Assembly: GCA_023457295.1 (NCBI GenBank)
Contig: JAEWLZ010000116.1
Span: 1-16,114 of the forward strand
Direction of reading: 5' to 3'
Length of the DNA: 16,114 bases
Source of the DNA: Cyanobacteria bacterium OH_PDB_112
GTDB lineage: Bacteria > Cyanobacteriota > Vampirovibrionia > Gastranaerophilales > CAJFVJ01
A model generated the notes under the pieces. The model was not told where the DNA came from and searched no databases. It saw only the letters and a list, made by a program, of their open reading frames with translations. Shown here piece by piece: positions 7,500-14,369 of the stretch; position 1 is the first letter of the stretch; each line of letters begins with the position of its first letter. Made by a program: the position numbers and the translations under genes.

Positions 7500-8849
7500 A
7501 AACTAAATATTTGCTTAGCGTCTGATGATAATTATGCAAAACATATGGCAGTTACTATTTGTTCTGTTTTGAAAAATGCTCAAAAAACAGATGAGTTATT
7601 TTTTTATATTTTGGATGGCGGAATTAGTGATAATACTAAATCAAAAATTTCAGAAATGAAAAAAATAAAAGATTTTTCTATTCAATATTATCGTATAGAT
7701 AGTGATATGTTTAAAAATTGTACTATTTTTGGACAATATATAAGTATTGTTACTTATTATAGATTTATTATTGCATCCGTTTTACCTACTGATGTCGATA
7801 AGGTTTTATATTTGGATTCTGATGTTATTATTAATAAAAGTTTGGCAGAATTATTTAATGAAGATATTGAAAATTATTATTTCGCCGGAGTTCAAGATAT
7901 TGGTTATTATTATTGGAGATATAAAAAAACTGATGAATTTTATGTGAATGCCGGAATTTTGTTGTTGAATTTAAAAAAATGGAGAAATGATAATTTTGAG
8001 AAAAAATTGTTTGATTTTATAGAAATCAATAAAGATATTGAATTAAGAGGATGTGATCAAGATGTTCTCAACTTTGTAGCTGAAGATAAAATAAAACCAT
8101 TAAATCTAAAATGGAATGTACAGGACAGTTTTTATAGAAAAGATGAAAGGGATTGGCATCCTTTGAAGAAAGATATTGAAAAGGCTGTTAAAAACCCGGC
8201 GGCAGTCCATTTTACAAGCCAAAAAAAACCTTGGGATGATTGCCTTATGCCAATGGCGCATTTGTACACAAAATATATTAAATACACAGAATTTGAGGGT
8301 AAATTTTCTGAAACAGAGGTTTTTATAAAAAATCTTTTTTATAAAATCAAAAATCTGATAAAATATCCGATGGATTTTATAAAAAATAAAAAAAATCTTT
8401 TACCGAGATATTTGGCTTATAAACTTCCTCACGATTTTTATTTGGATAAAAAAAATCTTTTAAAACAATATTCTAATATGGAAAATTATAAACATGACAA
8501 ACTTTTAGAAATTTTGAAAGAAAAAGGTTTTCAGAAAAAACTTAATGCGAAAATAAAAAAATACAAAAATAAAAAAGCCATTATTTATGGGACAGGTATG
8601 ATTTGTGACATAATTTTTGATAATTTTGATCTTTCAGGACTTGATATTGTTTTTGTGTCAGACAAAAAATACAAAGATAATGCGGAAAATTATAAAGGGA
8701 TACCAGCAATTGTCCCTGAGCAAATTTCTGAAAAAAAGCCCGATATTGTTTTGACCACATTACAAGATTTAGCTATTGCAGAAGATTATTTTCAAAATAA
8801 TCTATTCCCGAAATACGGAAAATTTAAATACGAATCTTTCTTTATATAG
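7497..8849 (+). CDS. Family 8 (GT-A) glycosyltransferase fused to a C-terminal Rossmann module
   Basis: 450 residues. The first ~270 form a GT8 domain: NICLASDDNY at 4-13, the metal-binding DSD at 107-109 in YLDSDV, NAGILLLNL near 149-157, a CDQDVLN segment, and HFTSQKKPW near the domain end. The family's usual HxxGxxKPW has Ser in place of Gly here. Known GT8 enzymes are retaining transferases of glucose or galactose onto LPS and related glycans. Residues 328-450 are an added module with lead-in MENYKHDK, then AIIYGTGM, VSDKKY, VPEQI and VLTTLQD. It is closely related to the stand-alone protein at 104-520. The linker holds a short tandem repeat. The gene has its own promoter and ends 2 bp from the convergent SDR gene. 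It looks especially lysine/isoleucine/asparagine-rich compared with the minus-strand genes. Confidence 0.9.
   Translation: MKLNICLASDDNYAKHMAVTICSVLKNAQKTDELFFYILDGGISDNTKSKISEMKKIKDFSIQYYRIDSDMFKNCTIFGQYISIVTYYRFIIASVLPTDVDKVLYLDSDVIINKSLAELFNEDIENYYFAGVQDIGYYYWRYKKTDEFYVNAGILLLNLKKWRNDNFEKKLFDFIEINKDIELRGCDQDVLNFVAEDKIKPLNLKWNVQDSFYRKDERDWHPLKKDIEKAVKNPAAVHFTSQKKPWDDCLMPMAHLYTKYIKYTEFEGKFSETEVFIKNLFYKIKNLIKYPMDFIKNKKNLLPRYLAYKLPHDFYLDKKNLLKQYSNMENYKHDKLLEILKEKGFQKKLNAKIKKYKNKKAIIYGTGMICDIIFDNFDLSGLDIVFVSDKKYKDNAENYKGIPAIVPEQISEKKPDIVLTTLQDLAIAEDYFQNNLFPKYGKFKYESFFI
8373..8462 (+). repeat. Two-copy repeat inside the GT8 linker
   Basis: The 30 bases at 8373-8402 (encoding DFIKNKKNLL) recur at 8433-8462 (encoding DFYLDKKNLL), exactly 60 bases apart. 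The last 15 bases are identical, A-rich and end in CTTTTA. This looks like a 20-codon tandem duplication that lengthened the linker between the catalytic domain and the Rossmann module. It could also be chance convergence in lysine-rich sequence. Confidence 0.45.
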
Positions 8850-8851
8850 TT

Positions 8852-9748
8852 TTAATTATTCTTTTCCCACCAGTTAAAAGTCTCCCAAAGAGCTTTGTCT
8901 AAAGAATATTGCGGAGTCCAGTTAAGTTGGTTTTTTAGCTTTGATGTGTCAGCCAAAATCTGAGGTCTTTCATATGCTGAAGGTTGTTTTTTGCCCATAT
9001 TAATTAAATTTTCTTTGTTTGAAAAAGAAATAATTTTGTTAATAAGTTCTTTTATTTGAATAGGTTGTCCCGATGCAATATTAACAGAACCTTTTATATC
9101 GCTGTCCAAGAGTTTTACGAAAGCATCAGCTAAATCTTCTATATATATAAAATCTCGTATTTGTTCGCCAGCTGTACAGTCAAGAGATTCCCTTTTGATT
9201 AAAGCCTTCATAACTGAAGGAACAAGTCTGTAAGGATATTCGTGTTTGCCGTAAAGAAAAAATACATAACCCCAAGCAAAACTTAAACCTGTTTCTTTTG
9301 AAAATATTTCTATCATCGACTGGAGTGCCTGCTTACAAGTTCCATAAACAAAAGAAGGGACTCTGGGTGTGGTTTCTTCATTATAAGGAGTATTAACTTC
9401 CTGATATTGCAAACAAGTCCCCGAAGCTACAATTCTTTTGCCGTTATTTTTATGGAATTCTTTTACAAGGTTTAGGCTTGCACCTACCCAATCAAAATTA
9501 TTGGGTGAATTTAAATATCCCGGTGAAACATCCCAGGCCAAATGGAGCAAGTGAGTTGGTTTTATTTTTTCTATTAATTTTGCGGTTTCCGCATAGTCAA
9601 GCAAATTCGCATTATGCCAGTTTGCCTTTATTGAAATTATGGGGTTTTTAAATGATAAAGCGTGGACTTCATAGCCTAAATCTAAAAGCTTATTAAGGGT
9701 ATGTCTTCCTATGAAGCCGCTAGCACCCGTGACTAAGACTTTTTTCAT
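8852..9748 (-). CDS. Extended SDR, NAD(P)-dependent nucleotide-sugar reductase or epimerase
   Basis: 298 residues. The cofactor motif is TGASGFIG at 7-14, and the catalytic Y135-GTC-K139 (YxxxK) has a preceding Ser109 in ASGTC. Extended-SDR features such as RDFIYIEDLADAF at 198-210 and NIASG at 223-227 are present, so the substrate is most likely a nucleotide-sugar. The DE pair typical of 4,6-dehydratases (TDEVYG) is absent; SGTCLQY takes its place. Reductase or epimerase activity is therefore more likely than dehydration. The start overlaps the stop of the RmlC-like gene by 4 bases (ATGA), and that gene likewise overlaps the ThDP enzyme gene, so the three make one coupled cassette. By analogy with YerE/YerF it may reduce the product of the ThDP enzyme; this is inference. 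Confidence 0.85.
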   Translation of the reverse strand: MKKVLVTGASGFIGRHTLNKLLDLGYEVHALSFKNPIISIKANWHNANLLDYAETAKLIEKIKPTHLLHLAWDVSPGYLNSPNNFDWVGASLNLVKEFHKNNGKRIVASGTCLQYQEVNTPYNEETTPRVPSFVYGTCKQALQSMIEIFSKETGLSFAWGYVFFLYGKHEYPYRLVPSVMKALIKRESLDCTAGEQIRDFIYIEDLADAFVKLLDSDIKGSVNIASGQPIQIKELINKIISFSNKENLINMGKKQPSAYERPQILADTSKLKNQLNWTPQYSLDKALWETFNWWEKNN

Positions 9749-10311
9749 ATTTCAATGCCGCCATATTTTTCTTTAAATTCTGTAAATGTCATAGCTTTAG
9801 AGTCTTTTTCTGAAATAATCGGATTTTCATTTTCAATGCACCAATTTATAGCCAAATCGGTATCATTCCAAAGAATGCTTCCTGAATTTTCAGGAGAAAA
9901 AATATTGTCCATTTTATAAATCATTTCGACATCATCAGAAGTTGTACAAAAACCGTGAGCAAAACCCCTTGGAATAAGAATCATTTTTTTATTTTTTTCT
10001 GAAAGTTCCACCGATTCCCATTTACCTAAGGTGGCGGAATTTTTTCTTAAATCTACAAAAACATCAATTATAGAACCTTTTATTACCCGAATAAGTTTTG
10101 TTTCAGCATAAGGAGGAAATTGAAAATGTAATCCTCGTATTATACCTTTGCATTTAGAGCAGGATTGGCTTTCATGTACCCATTTTTTATTTAATCCGAA
10201 ATCTTGAAAAACTTCATCTGCATAGGTTCGCATAAAAAATCCGCGTTCATCATATAACGGTTCAGGTTCAATCAAATATACGCCTTTTAAAGATAATTCC
10301 GTAAATTTCAT
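9745..10311 (-). CDS. RmlC-like cupin, dTDP-4-dehydrorhamnose 3,5-epimerase family
   Basis: 188 residues, the usual size of RmlC. Family motifs are DERGFF at 21-26, IRGLHFQ at 58-64 with the catalytic-base His62, VDLRKNSATLGKW at 86-98, IPRGFAHGF at 113-121, ILWND at 146-150 and ISEKD at 166-170, whose Asp170 would pair with the base. The tyrosine that acts as general acid in true RmlC enzymes, in a YxP/YAP context, is missing. The aligned segment reads NIFSPE, with Ile137 and Phe138. The protein may therefore epimerise only one carbon, or act on a substrate other than dTDP-4-keto-6-deoxyglucose. It overlaps its neighbours by 4 bases on each side. I do not assign rmlC because rmlA, rmlB and rmlD are not in the window. 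Confidence 0.88.
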   Translation of the reverse strand: MKFTELSLKGVYLIEPEPLYDERGFFMRTYADEVFQDFGLNKKWVHESQSCSKCKGIIRGLHFQFPPYAETKLIRVIKGSIIDVFVDLRKNSATLGKWESVELSEKNKKMILIPRGFAHGFCTTSDDVEMIYKMDNIFSPENSGSILWNDTDLAINWCIENENPIISEKDSKAMTFTEFKEKYGGIEI

Positions 10312-12077
10312 TTGAGCATATTCTCCTCAAGTTCATCCTTGCTTAAAAAAGGGAACATATCTTCGAGGCTGGGCGAAACCATTGTCCCGTCTTCAAGTTT
10401 ACGGGCGGAAAGCTTTGGTGCAAATATATAATCAGAATCTAGTATGACTTCGCATAAAACAGCTCCGTCTGTGTTTAAAACTTCCTGAATTTGATTTTGA
10501 ATATTTTCAGGCGATTCAATTTTTGCAGTTTTTAATTCAAAAGCTGAAGCTATTTTAATAAAATCAGGAATACTGACGCCGCTTTGCTCTCCGCAGGCAG
10601 TCATTCTTCCGTCAAAAAAATTCTTTTGGGTTTGTTTTATTGAAATATATCCATCATTATTTAAAACAAATATTTTTATTGGCAAATTGTAGTGTTTGAT
10701 AGTTTGCAATTCTTGCAAATTCATCATAATAGAACCATCACCCGCAAGACAAATCGTGTTTCTGCCATTTCCTGCAATACAAGCGCCTATTGCCGCCGGA
10801 ATGTCATAGCCCATAGAAGCGTTTCCCGAATTCCACAAAAGCCTTTGCCCTTCTTTTGCTTGTGCTGACTGGAATCCGGTTACAGAACCAGTTCCGTTTG
10901 CGGTAACTAAAATATCATTTTCTTTCATACAATCTGTCAAGATATGAGTAAAATAATAAGGATTTATTTTATTGTTTAGTTGCTTATACTCAGGAGTATT
11001 TTCAAAACAATATTTTTCTTTTAAATTTTGGCACCATTTAAGCCATTCATACCGTTTTATTTCGTGAATTTTAGAATACAATTCGGGTAAAAAATCTTTT
11101 AAATCTGCCTGGATTTTCAAATCAGGAGTAACGGTGGGTTTTTCCAACTCGGCATTGTCTATGTCTACTATAATTTTGAAAGCATTTTTAGCAAAATTTT
11201 CATAATTATAGCTGACTTGACGAATATTATTTCTTGTTCCTAGGCACAATATCAAGTCTGCATTTTGAAGAACAAAATTCCCGCTTCTATGCCCCATTGT
11301 GCCCAAACGTCCAACATAATTGGCGTGTGTGTCAGGCAAGATATCTGCTCCGTTAAAAGTTTTTAATACAGGAATATCAAGTTTTTCAAGTAAATTAGTA
11401 AAAGTGTTTTGTTGCCCGGAGAGTCTTATTCCATGACCTGCCAAAATAACAGGACGTTTGGCGGATGAAAGCCTTTTAATAACTTCATCAATTTTAAGTT
11501 CATACTGCGGAGCGGCAGGAGCTATAAAATCAATTAAATCTGATTCTTCAACCATTGAACTTTGAATATTCATGGGTATATCAATCCAAACAGGACCAAA
11601 ACGCCCTGTTGTGGCTTCATAAATAGCTCTATCAAGGTGATATTTTATTTCTTTAGAATCAGTCACCATAACGGCATATTTTGTTATGGGTTTCACTATG
11701 CTTATTATATCGGCTTCCTGATCGCCAAGTTGTCTTAAAGGTATTTTAGGACAAGAAGCGGTTGTTGTTGAATATTTTACTTGTCCTGAAATATAAAGAA
11801 CAGGTACAGAATCTGTCCATTGTCCGAATACCCCGTTTAGGCAGTTGATTCCGCCTGGACCTGTTGTGACATTTACTACGGCAAGCTGTTGGTTTATTCT
11901 GGCGTAACCTTCTGCCGCAATCGCGGAAGCTTGTTCATGATGATTGCAGATATAAGGAATGTATTTGCCGAAGCTATCATTTAAATGCATAGCTCCGCCT
12001 CCTGAAATCATAAAAATATGTTTGATTTCATAAATTTCTTTAAGTCTTTTTGCTATGTAGTCAGAGACTTTTATCAT
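10308..12077 (-). CDS. Thiamine diphosphate-dependent enzyme, acetolactate synthase-like (possible YerE-type sugar acyl transferase)
   Basis: 589 residues with the full three-domain plan of the acetohydroxyacid synthase family. The Pyr domain has catalytic Glu48 in NHHEQASAIAAEGYAR. A central Rossmann domain includes RPVILAGHGIRLSG at 208-221. The PP domain has GDGSIMMN at 447-454 and, about 25 residues on, LNNDGY at 472-477, the Mg/ThDP motif. Acetolactate synthase would normally sit with a regulatory subunit and branched-chain amino acid genes. Here it is coupled to an RmlC-like epimerase and an SDR (ATGA overlap downstream, TAATG overlap with FkbM C upstream). This suggests addition of a two-carbon unit from pyruvate to a keto-sugar, as YerE does in yersiniose synthesis. 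AAGGA lies 7 bases before the ATG. The sugar role is inference from context. Confidence 0.85.
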   Translation of the reverse strand: MIKVSDYIAKRLKEIYEIKHIFMISGGGAMHLNDSFGKYIPYICNHHEQASAIAAEGYARINQQLAVVNVTTGPGGINCLNGVFGQWTDSVPVLYISGQVKYSTTTASCPKIPLRQLGDQEADIISIVKPITKYAVMVTDSKEIKYHLDRAIYEATTGRFGPVWIDIPMNIQSSMVEESDLIDFIAPAAPQYELKIDEVIKRLSSAKRPVILAGHGIRLSGQQNTFTNLLEKLDIPVLKTFNGADILPDTHANYVGRLGTMGHRSGNFVLQNADLILCLGTRNNIRQVSYNYENFAKNAFKIIVDIDNAELEKPTVTPDLKIQADLKDFLPELYSKIHEIKRYEWLKWCQNLKEKYCFENTPEYKQLNNKINPYYFTHILTDCMKENDILVTANGTGSVTGFQSAQAKEGQRLLWNSGNASMGYDIPAAIGACIAGNGRNTICLAGDGSIMMNLQELQTIKHYNLPIKIFVLNNDGYISIKQTQKNFFDGRMTACGEQSGVSIPDFIKIASAFELKTAKIESPENIQNQIQEVLNTDGAVLCEVILDSDYIFAPKLSARKLEDGTMVSPSLEDMFPFLSKDELEENMLK

Positions 12078-13222
12078 TATTTTTCCTTTGGAATTGCATA
12101 AATAACCGTTTCATAAAGGCTATTTGTGTGATGTCTTAAATAAAGATTATAATTAAAGTTTAAAGACAAAATAAGTTCAGGAATTTTTCTTAAGTCGTTG
12201 CATTTATGATAGACACATACAGCTATTTTGGGAGAGTTTTTTATATGATTTTTTGCTCCTTTTAAAGCTTCTTCTTCTGAACCTTCAACATCCAGTTTAA
12301 TAAAAGTGGCGTTTTCTTTTGCAACAGAATCAAGAGGAACGACTTCTATTTCTATGTTTCCGTCCGAAGAAATACAGCTTCCTTCCAATCCTGTTTCGCA
12401 AAATCTAAGAGTATCAAAATCAGAATAAAGACCTTTTTGAAAATATTCTATATTTTGATAATTTTTTAAATTTTTTAATGCCAAAGGAAAAGAATTTTTA
12501 TCGGGTTCAAAAAAATATATTTTTTTGAATTTATTTGAGGTTTTTTCGACAAAATGTAATACGGTATCTCCATCAAACCCGCCACCATCAACAAAAACTT
12601 CTTCATCAGATAATTTTATTATTTCATCATAAAAATAAGCTTTGCCCGATTGTTCAAATGCTTCATGAAAGAGTTTGAAATCAAAATTTGTACGAAATTT
12701 TACAATATTTTCCATTATCATTTTTGATTTTTCGTCAGCTAATTTATTATAAACATCTAAATAAGCTGCTTTATTTTCAATCAAATCATCAAAAACCCCG
12801 TCCTGAGCAGGCTCATAAAAGAATGACTCTTCATCATAAACTGACAAAATTTGAGCAGGAAGAAGGTTTTTGAATCCAAAATTTTCTAAACGTGTCAAAA
12901 TTTCATACAAATATAATGTACTGGCAATAATAATAGTCACATTTTGTTTAGAGCTTAGAAGTTCTTCTATTGCAAAAATTTTTGTGTCAAAAAGAGTTTT
13001 ATTGTGATTTTCCTTATTATTATCAACAAATCCTGCGACTTTTATTCCTTTTTTTTGACAATAATGAAAGACCCTTTTTCCAAGTTCTTTTATTCCGAAA
13101 ATATAAACATTATCAAGATTTTTTAATATATTTTCATAAGGTTTTAGTATTGTTGATTTAATTTCTTTAACAGAAACTGAATTTAAAAGCTCCTCAAAAG
13201 AAGCGACTTTAGAACCAGGCAT
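12077..13222 (-). CDS. FkbM family methyltransferase C with N-terminal Rossmann-like module
   Basis: 381 residues from the ATG at 13222. An upstream in-frame ATG at 13273 lies inside the NeuB-like gene and has no ribosome site, while AGAGGA at 13230-13235 is 7 bases from the chosen start. The architecture matches FkbM A and B. A Rossmann-like module spans 38-128 (VYIFGIKELGKRVF, then FVDNN at 65-69), with the first glycine loop degenerate. A linker with LADEKS at 161-166 follows. The methyltransferase domain runs from 207 (VFVDGGGFDGDT at 209-220, FFEPDKNSF, KLDVEGSE at 309-316, VYHKCNDL at 337-344, LRHH at 362-365). Core motifs are intact, so the enzyme is probably an active sugar O-methyltransferase. 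It sits one base after the NeuB-like stop and shares one base with the ThDP enzyme start (TAATG). Confidence 0.88.
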   Translation of the reverse strand: MPGSKVASFEELLNSVSVKEIKSTILKPYENILKNLDNVYIFGIKELGKRVFHYCQKKGIKVAGFVDNNKENHNKTLFDTKIFAIEELLSSKQNVTIIIASTLYLYEILTRLENFGFKNLLPAQILSVYDEESFFYEPAQDGVFDDLIENKAAYLDVYNKLADEKSKMIMENIVKFRTNFDFKLFHEAFEQSGKAYFYDEIIKLSDEEVFVDGGGFDGDTVLHFVEKTSNKFKKIYFFEPDKNSFPLALKNLKNYQNIEYFQKGLYSDFDTLRFCETGLEGSCISSDGNIEIEVVPLDSVAKENATFIKLDVEGSEEEALKGAKNHIKNSPKIAVCVYHKCNDLRKIPELILSLNFNYNLYLRHHTNSLYETVIYAIPKEK

Positions 13223-13235
13223 TTTATAATCCTCT
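13220..13235 (-). promoter_or_regulatory. Ribosome binding site fixing the FkbM C start
   Basis: On the minus strand AGAGGA (13235-13230) precedes ATG (13222-13220) by 7 bases. It overlaps the last codons of the NeuB-like gene, whose TAA is at 13226-13224. This decides against the ATG at 13273. Confidence 0.6.
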
Positions 13236-14306
13236 TGCACATATTTTTTCTTTAAGTTTTTCATCAAAAGCATAAGGTGAGTCTATGTCATCGATTTTTA
13301 ATGGTTCATCTTTTTTTACAGGTTTTAGAAGAACTTCGCCGTTCATAAGTTCTCGGCAAGAAATCTGACATTTTTGCAACGGTATAGCGAGATAAACATC
13401 TTCATCCGTTAAAATTTCACCTTGAGCCAAGTCACGTTTAGCATAAACTCCTCTTACAAGAGCATCAAGATATTGAATTTCTTTTTGAGCAGGAGCTTTT
13501 TTTGTTTCACCGGAGCCGCCGCAAAATTCTTTTGCTTTATAATACGCCTTAACCCATCTATCCAAATCTACGGGTGTTGAACAATATTCAGCAGGTGGTT
13601 TTCCGTTATAGTCTATATCTATATGTCGTTCAAATGTTCTTGCACCTTTTGCATAAGCTATTAACATTCCTGACTCTATATCATCATTATATTCATGGGT
13701 CGAAAAACCTATAACGTGGTCAGGATACCTATTTTTAAGGAAATCTATCTGATTTAGCTCAAGCTCATATTTTTCTGACGGATAAATAGATACGCAGTGA
13801 TTTATTGCCAGAGGAATATTTCTGTTGTCGAAAAATTTTACCAAATCGTCTATATCTTTTAATGAAGAACCACCAGTGGAAACTATTACGGGCTTTCTGG
13901 CGCTTGCTATTTTTTCAATTAAAACCCAGTCATTTAAGTCAGAAGATGCTATTTTTATGATTTGGACACCCAAATTTATGCAAGTATCGACAGATTTTTC
14001 ATCAAAAGGCGTGGACATTGTTATACATCCTGCTTTTCTTATGGATTCAATCAAAACTCCGTAATCATCGTAACTCATTTTAGTATCGAGAGTTTTTTTA
14101 ACATATCTTATGTCATCGCGTCCTCTGTAGTCTTTATGAACGAACTCATCCACATCACGGAACTGTAATTTTATTGCTGCGCGAATATTATTAAATCTTA
14201 CAATTCTTGAAAAATCCGTAATAATTTTTTTTCCGCGTTCGACATCTCCCCAGTGATTATTTGCGAGTTCTAAAACAAATAAATCTTCAAATATGTTATT
14301 TTTCAT
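13224..14306 (-). CDS. NeuB-like sialic/pseudaminic/legionaminic acid synthase family protein with SAF domain
   Basis: 360 residues from the ATG at 14306. A TTG at 14327 lies upstream of the ribosome site and is rejected. The NeuB barrel is recognisable by ELANNHWGD at 13-21, IKLQFR at 45-50, STPFDE at 98-103, IKIASSDL at 117-124, STGG at 143-146, NHCVSIYP at 169-176, GFSTHE at 200-205 and ERHIDID at 226-232. A C-terminal antifreeze-like/SAF domain spans about 284-340. Family members condense phosphoenolpyruvate with an N-acylated hexosamine or related sugar to give nonulosonic acids. The stretch after ERHIDID reads NGKPPAEYCS instead of the usual G-x-DH-x-x-S, so the substrate may differ from ManNAc. 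No CMP-sugar synthetase (NeuA) or UDP-GlcNAc epimerase (NeuC) is nearby. It is the first gene of the 14306-8852 unit. Confidence 0.87.
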   Translation of the reverse strand: MKNNIFEDLFVLELANNHWGDVERGKKIITDFSRIVRFNNIRAAIKLQFRDVDEFVHKDYRGRDDIRYVKKTLDTKMSYDDYGVLIESIRKAGCITMSTPFDEKSVDTCINLGVQIIKIASSDLNDWVLIEKIASARKPVIVSTGGSSLKDIDDLVKFFDNRNIPLAINHCVSIYPSEKYELELNQIDFLKNRYPDHVIGFSTHEYNDDIESGMLIAYAKGARTFERHIDIDYNGKPPAEYCSTPVDLDRWVKAYYKAKEFCGGSGETKKAPAQKEIQYLDALVRGVYAKRDLAQGEILTDEDVYLAIPLQKCQISCRELMNGEVLLKPVKKDEPLKIDDIDSPYAFDEKLKEKICARGL

Positions 14307-14338
14307 AAAAAACTTCTCCTTAACCAAATTTTATAACA
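14307..14338 (-). promoter_or_regulatory. Extended -10 promoter and ribosome site of the NeuB-like gene
   Basis: On the minus strand the 63-base gap between the GT2 and NeuB-like genes holds TGTTATAAA (14338-14330), an extended -10 with TATAAA as hexamer. ATTACC (14358-14353), 17 bases further up, is only a weak -35. AAGGAGA (14321-14315) lies 8 bases before the ATG and is a strong Shine-Dalgarno site. Together these support a separate transcript for the NeuB-like-to-SDR genes, with a leader of only about 20 bases. Confidence 0.45.
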
Positions 14339-14355
14339 AAATAGCTTTATTTGGT
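14323..14355. repeat. 7-bp inverted repeat flanking the NeuB promoter -10
   Basis: ACCAAAT at 14323-14329 is the exact reverse complement of ATTTGGT at 14349-14355, and the extended -10 lies between the arms. The placement would suit an operator. The arms are short and A/T-rich, and the spacing (19 bases) is long for a hairpin, so it may be chance. Confidence 0.25.
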
Positions 14356-14369
14356 AATTGTAAATATCT

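Noticed and set aside
9745..10311. Bona fide rmlC of the dTDP-rhamnose pathway
   Set aside because: The catalytic tyrosine is missing and no rmlA, rmlB or rmlD is present in the window.
10308..12077. Housekeeping acetolactate synthase (ilvB)
   Set aside because: No regulatory subunit or branched-chain amino acid gene is nearby, and the gene is coupled by overlaps to a sugar epimerase and SDR.
13223..13273. Longer FkbM C start overlapping the NeuB-like gene
   Set aside because: There is no ribosome site before 13273, while AGAGGA precedes the ATG at 13222.
14307..14327. TTG start for the NeuB-like gene
   Set aside because: AAGGAGA lies between this TTG and the ATG at 14306, so the ATG is the start.
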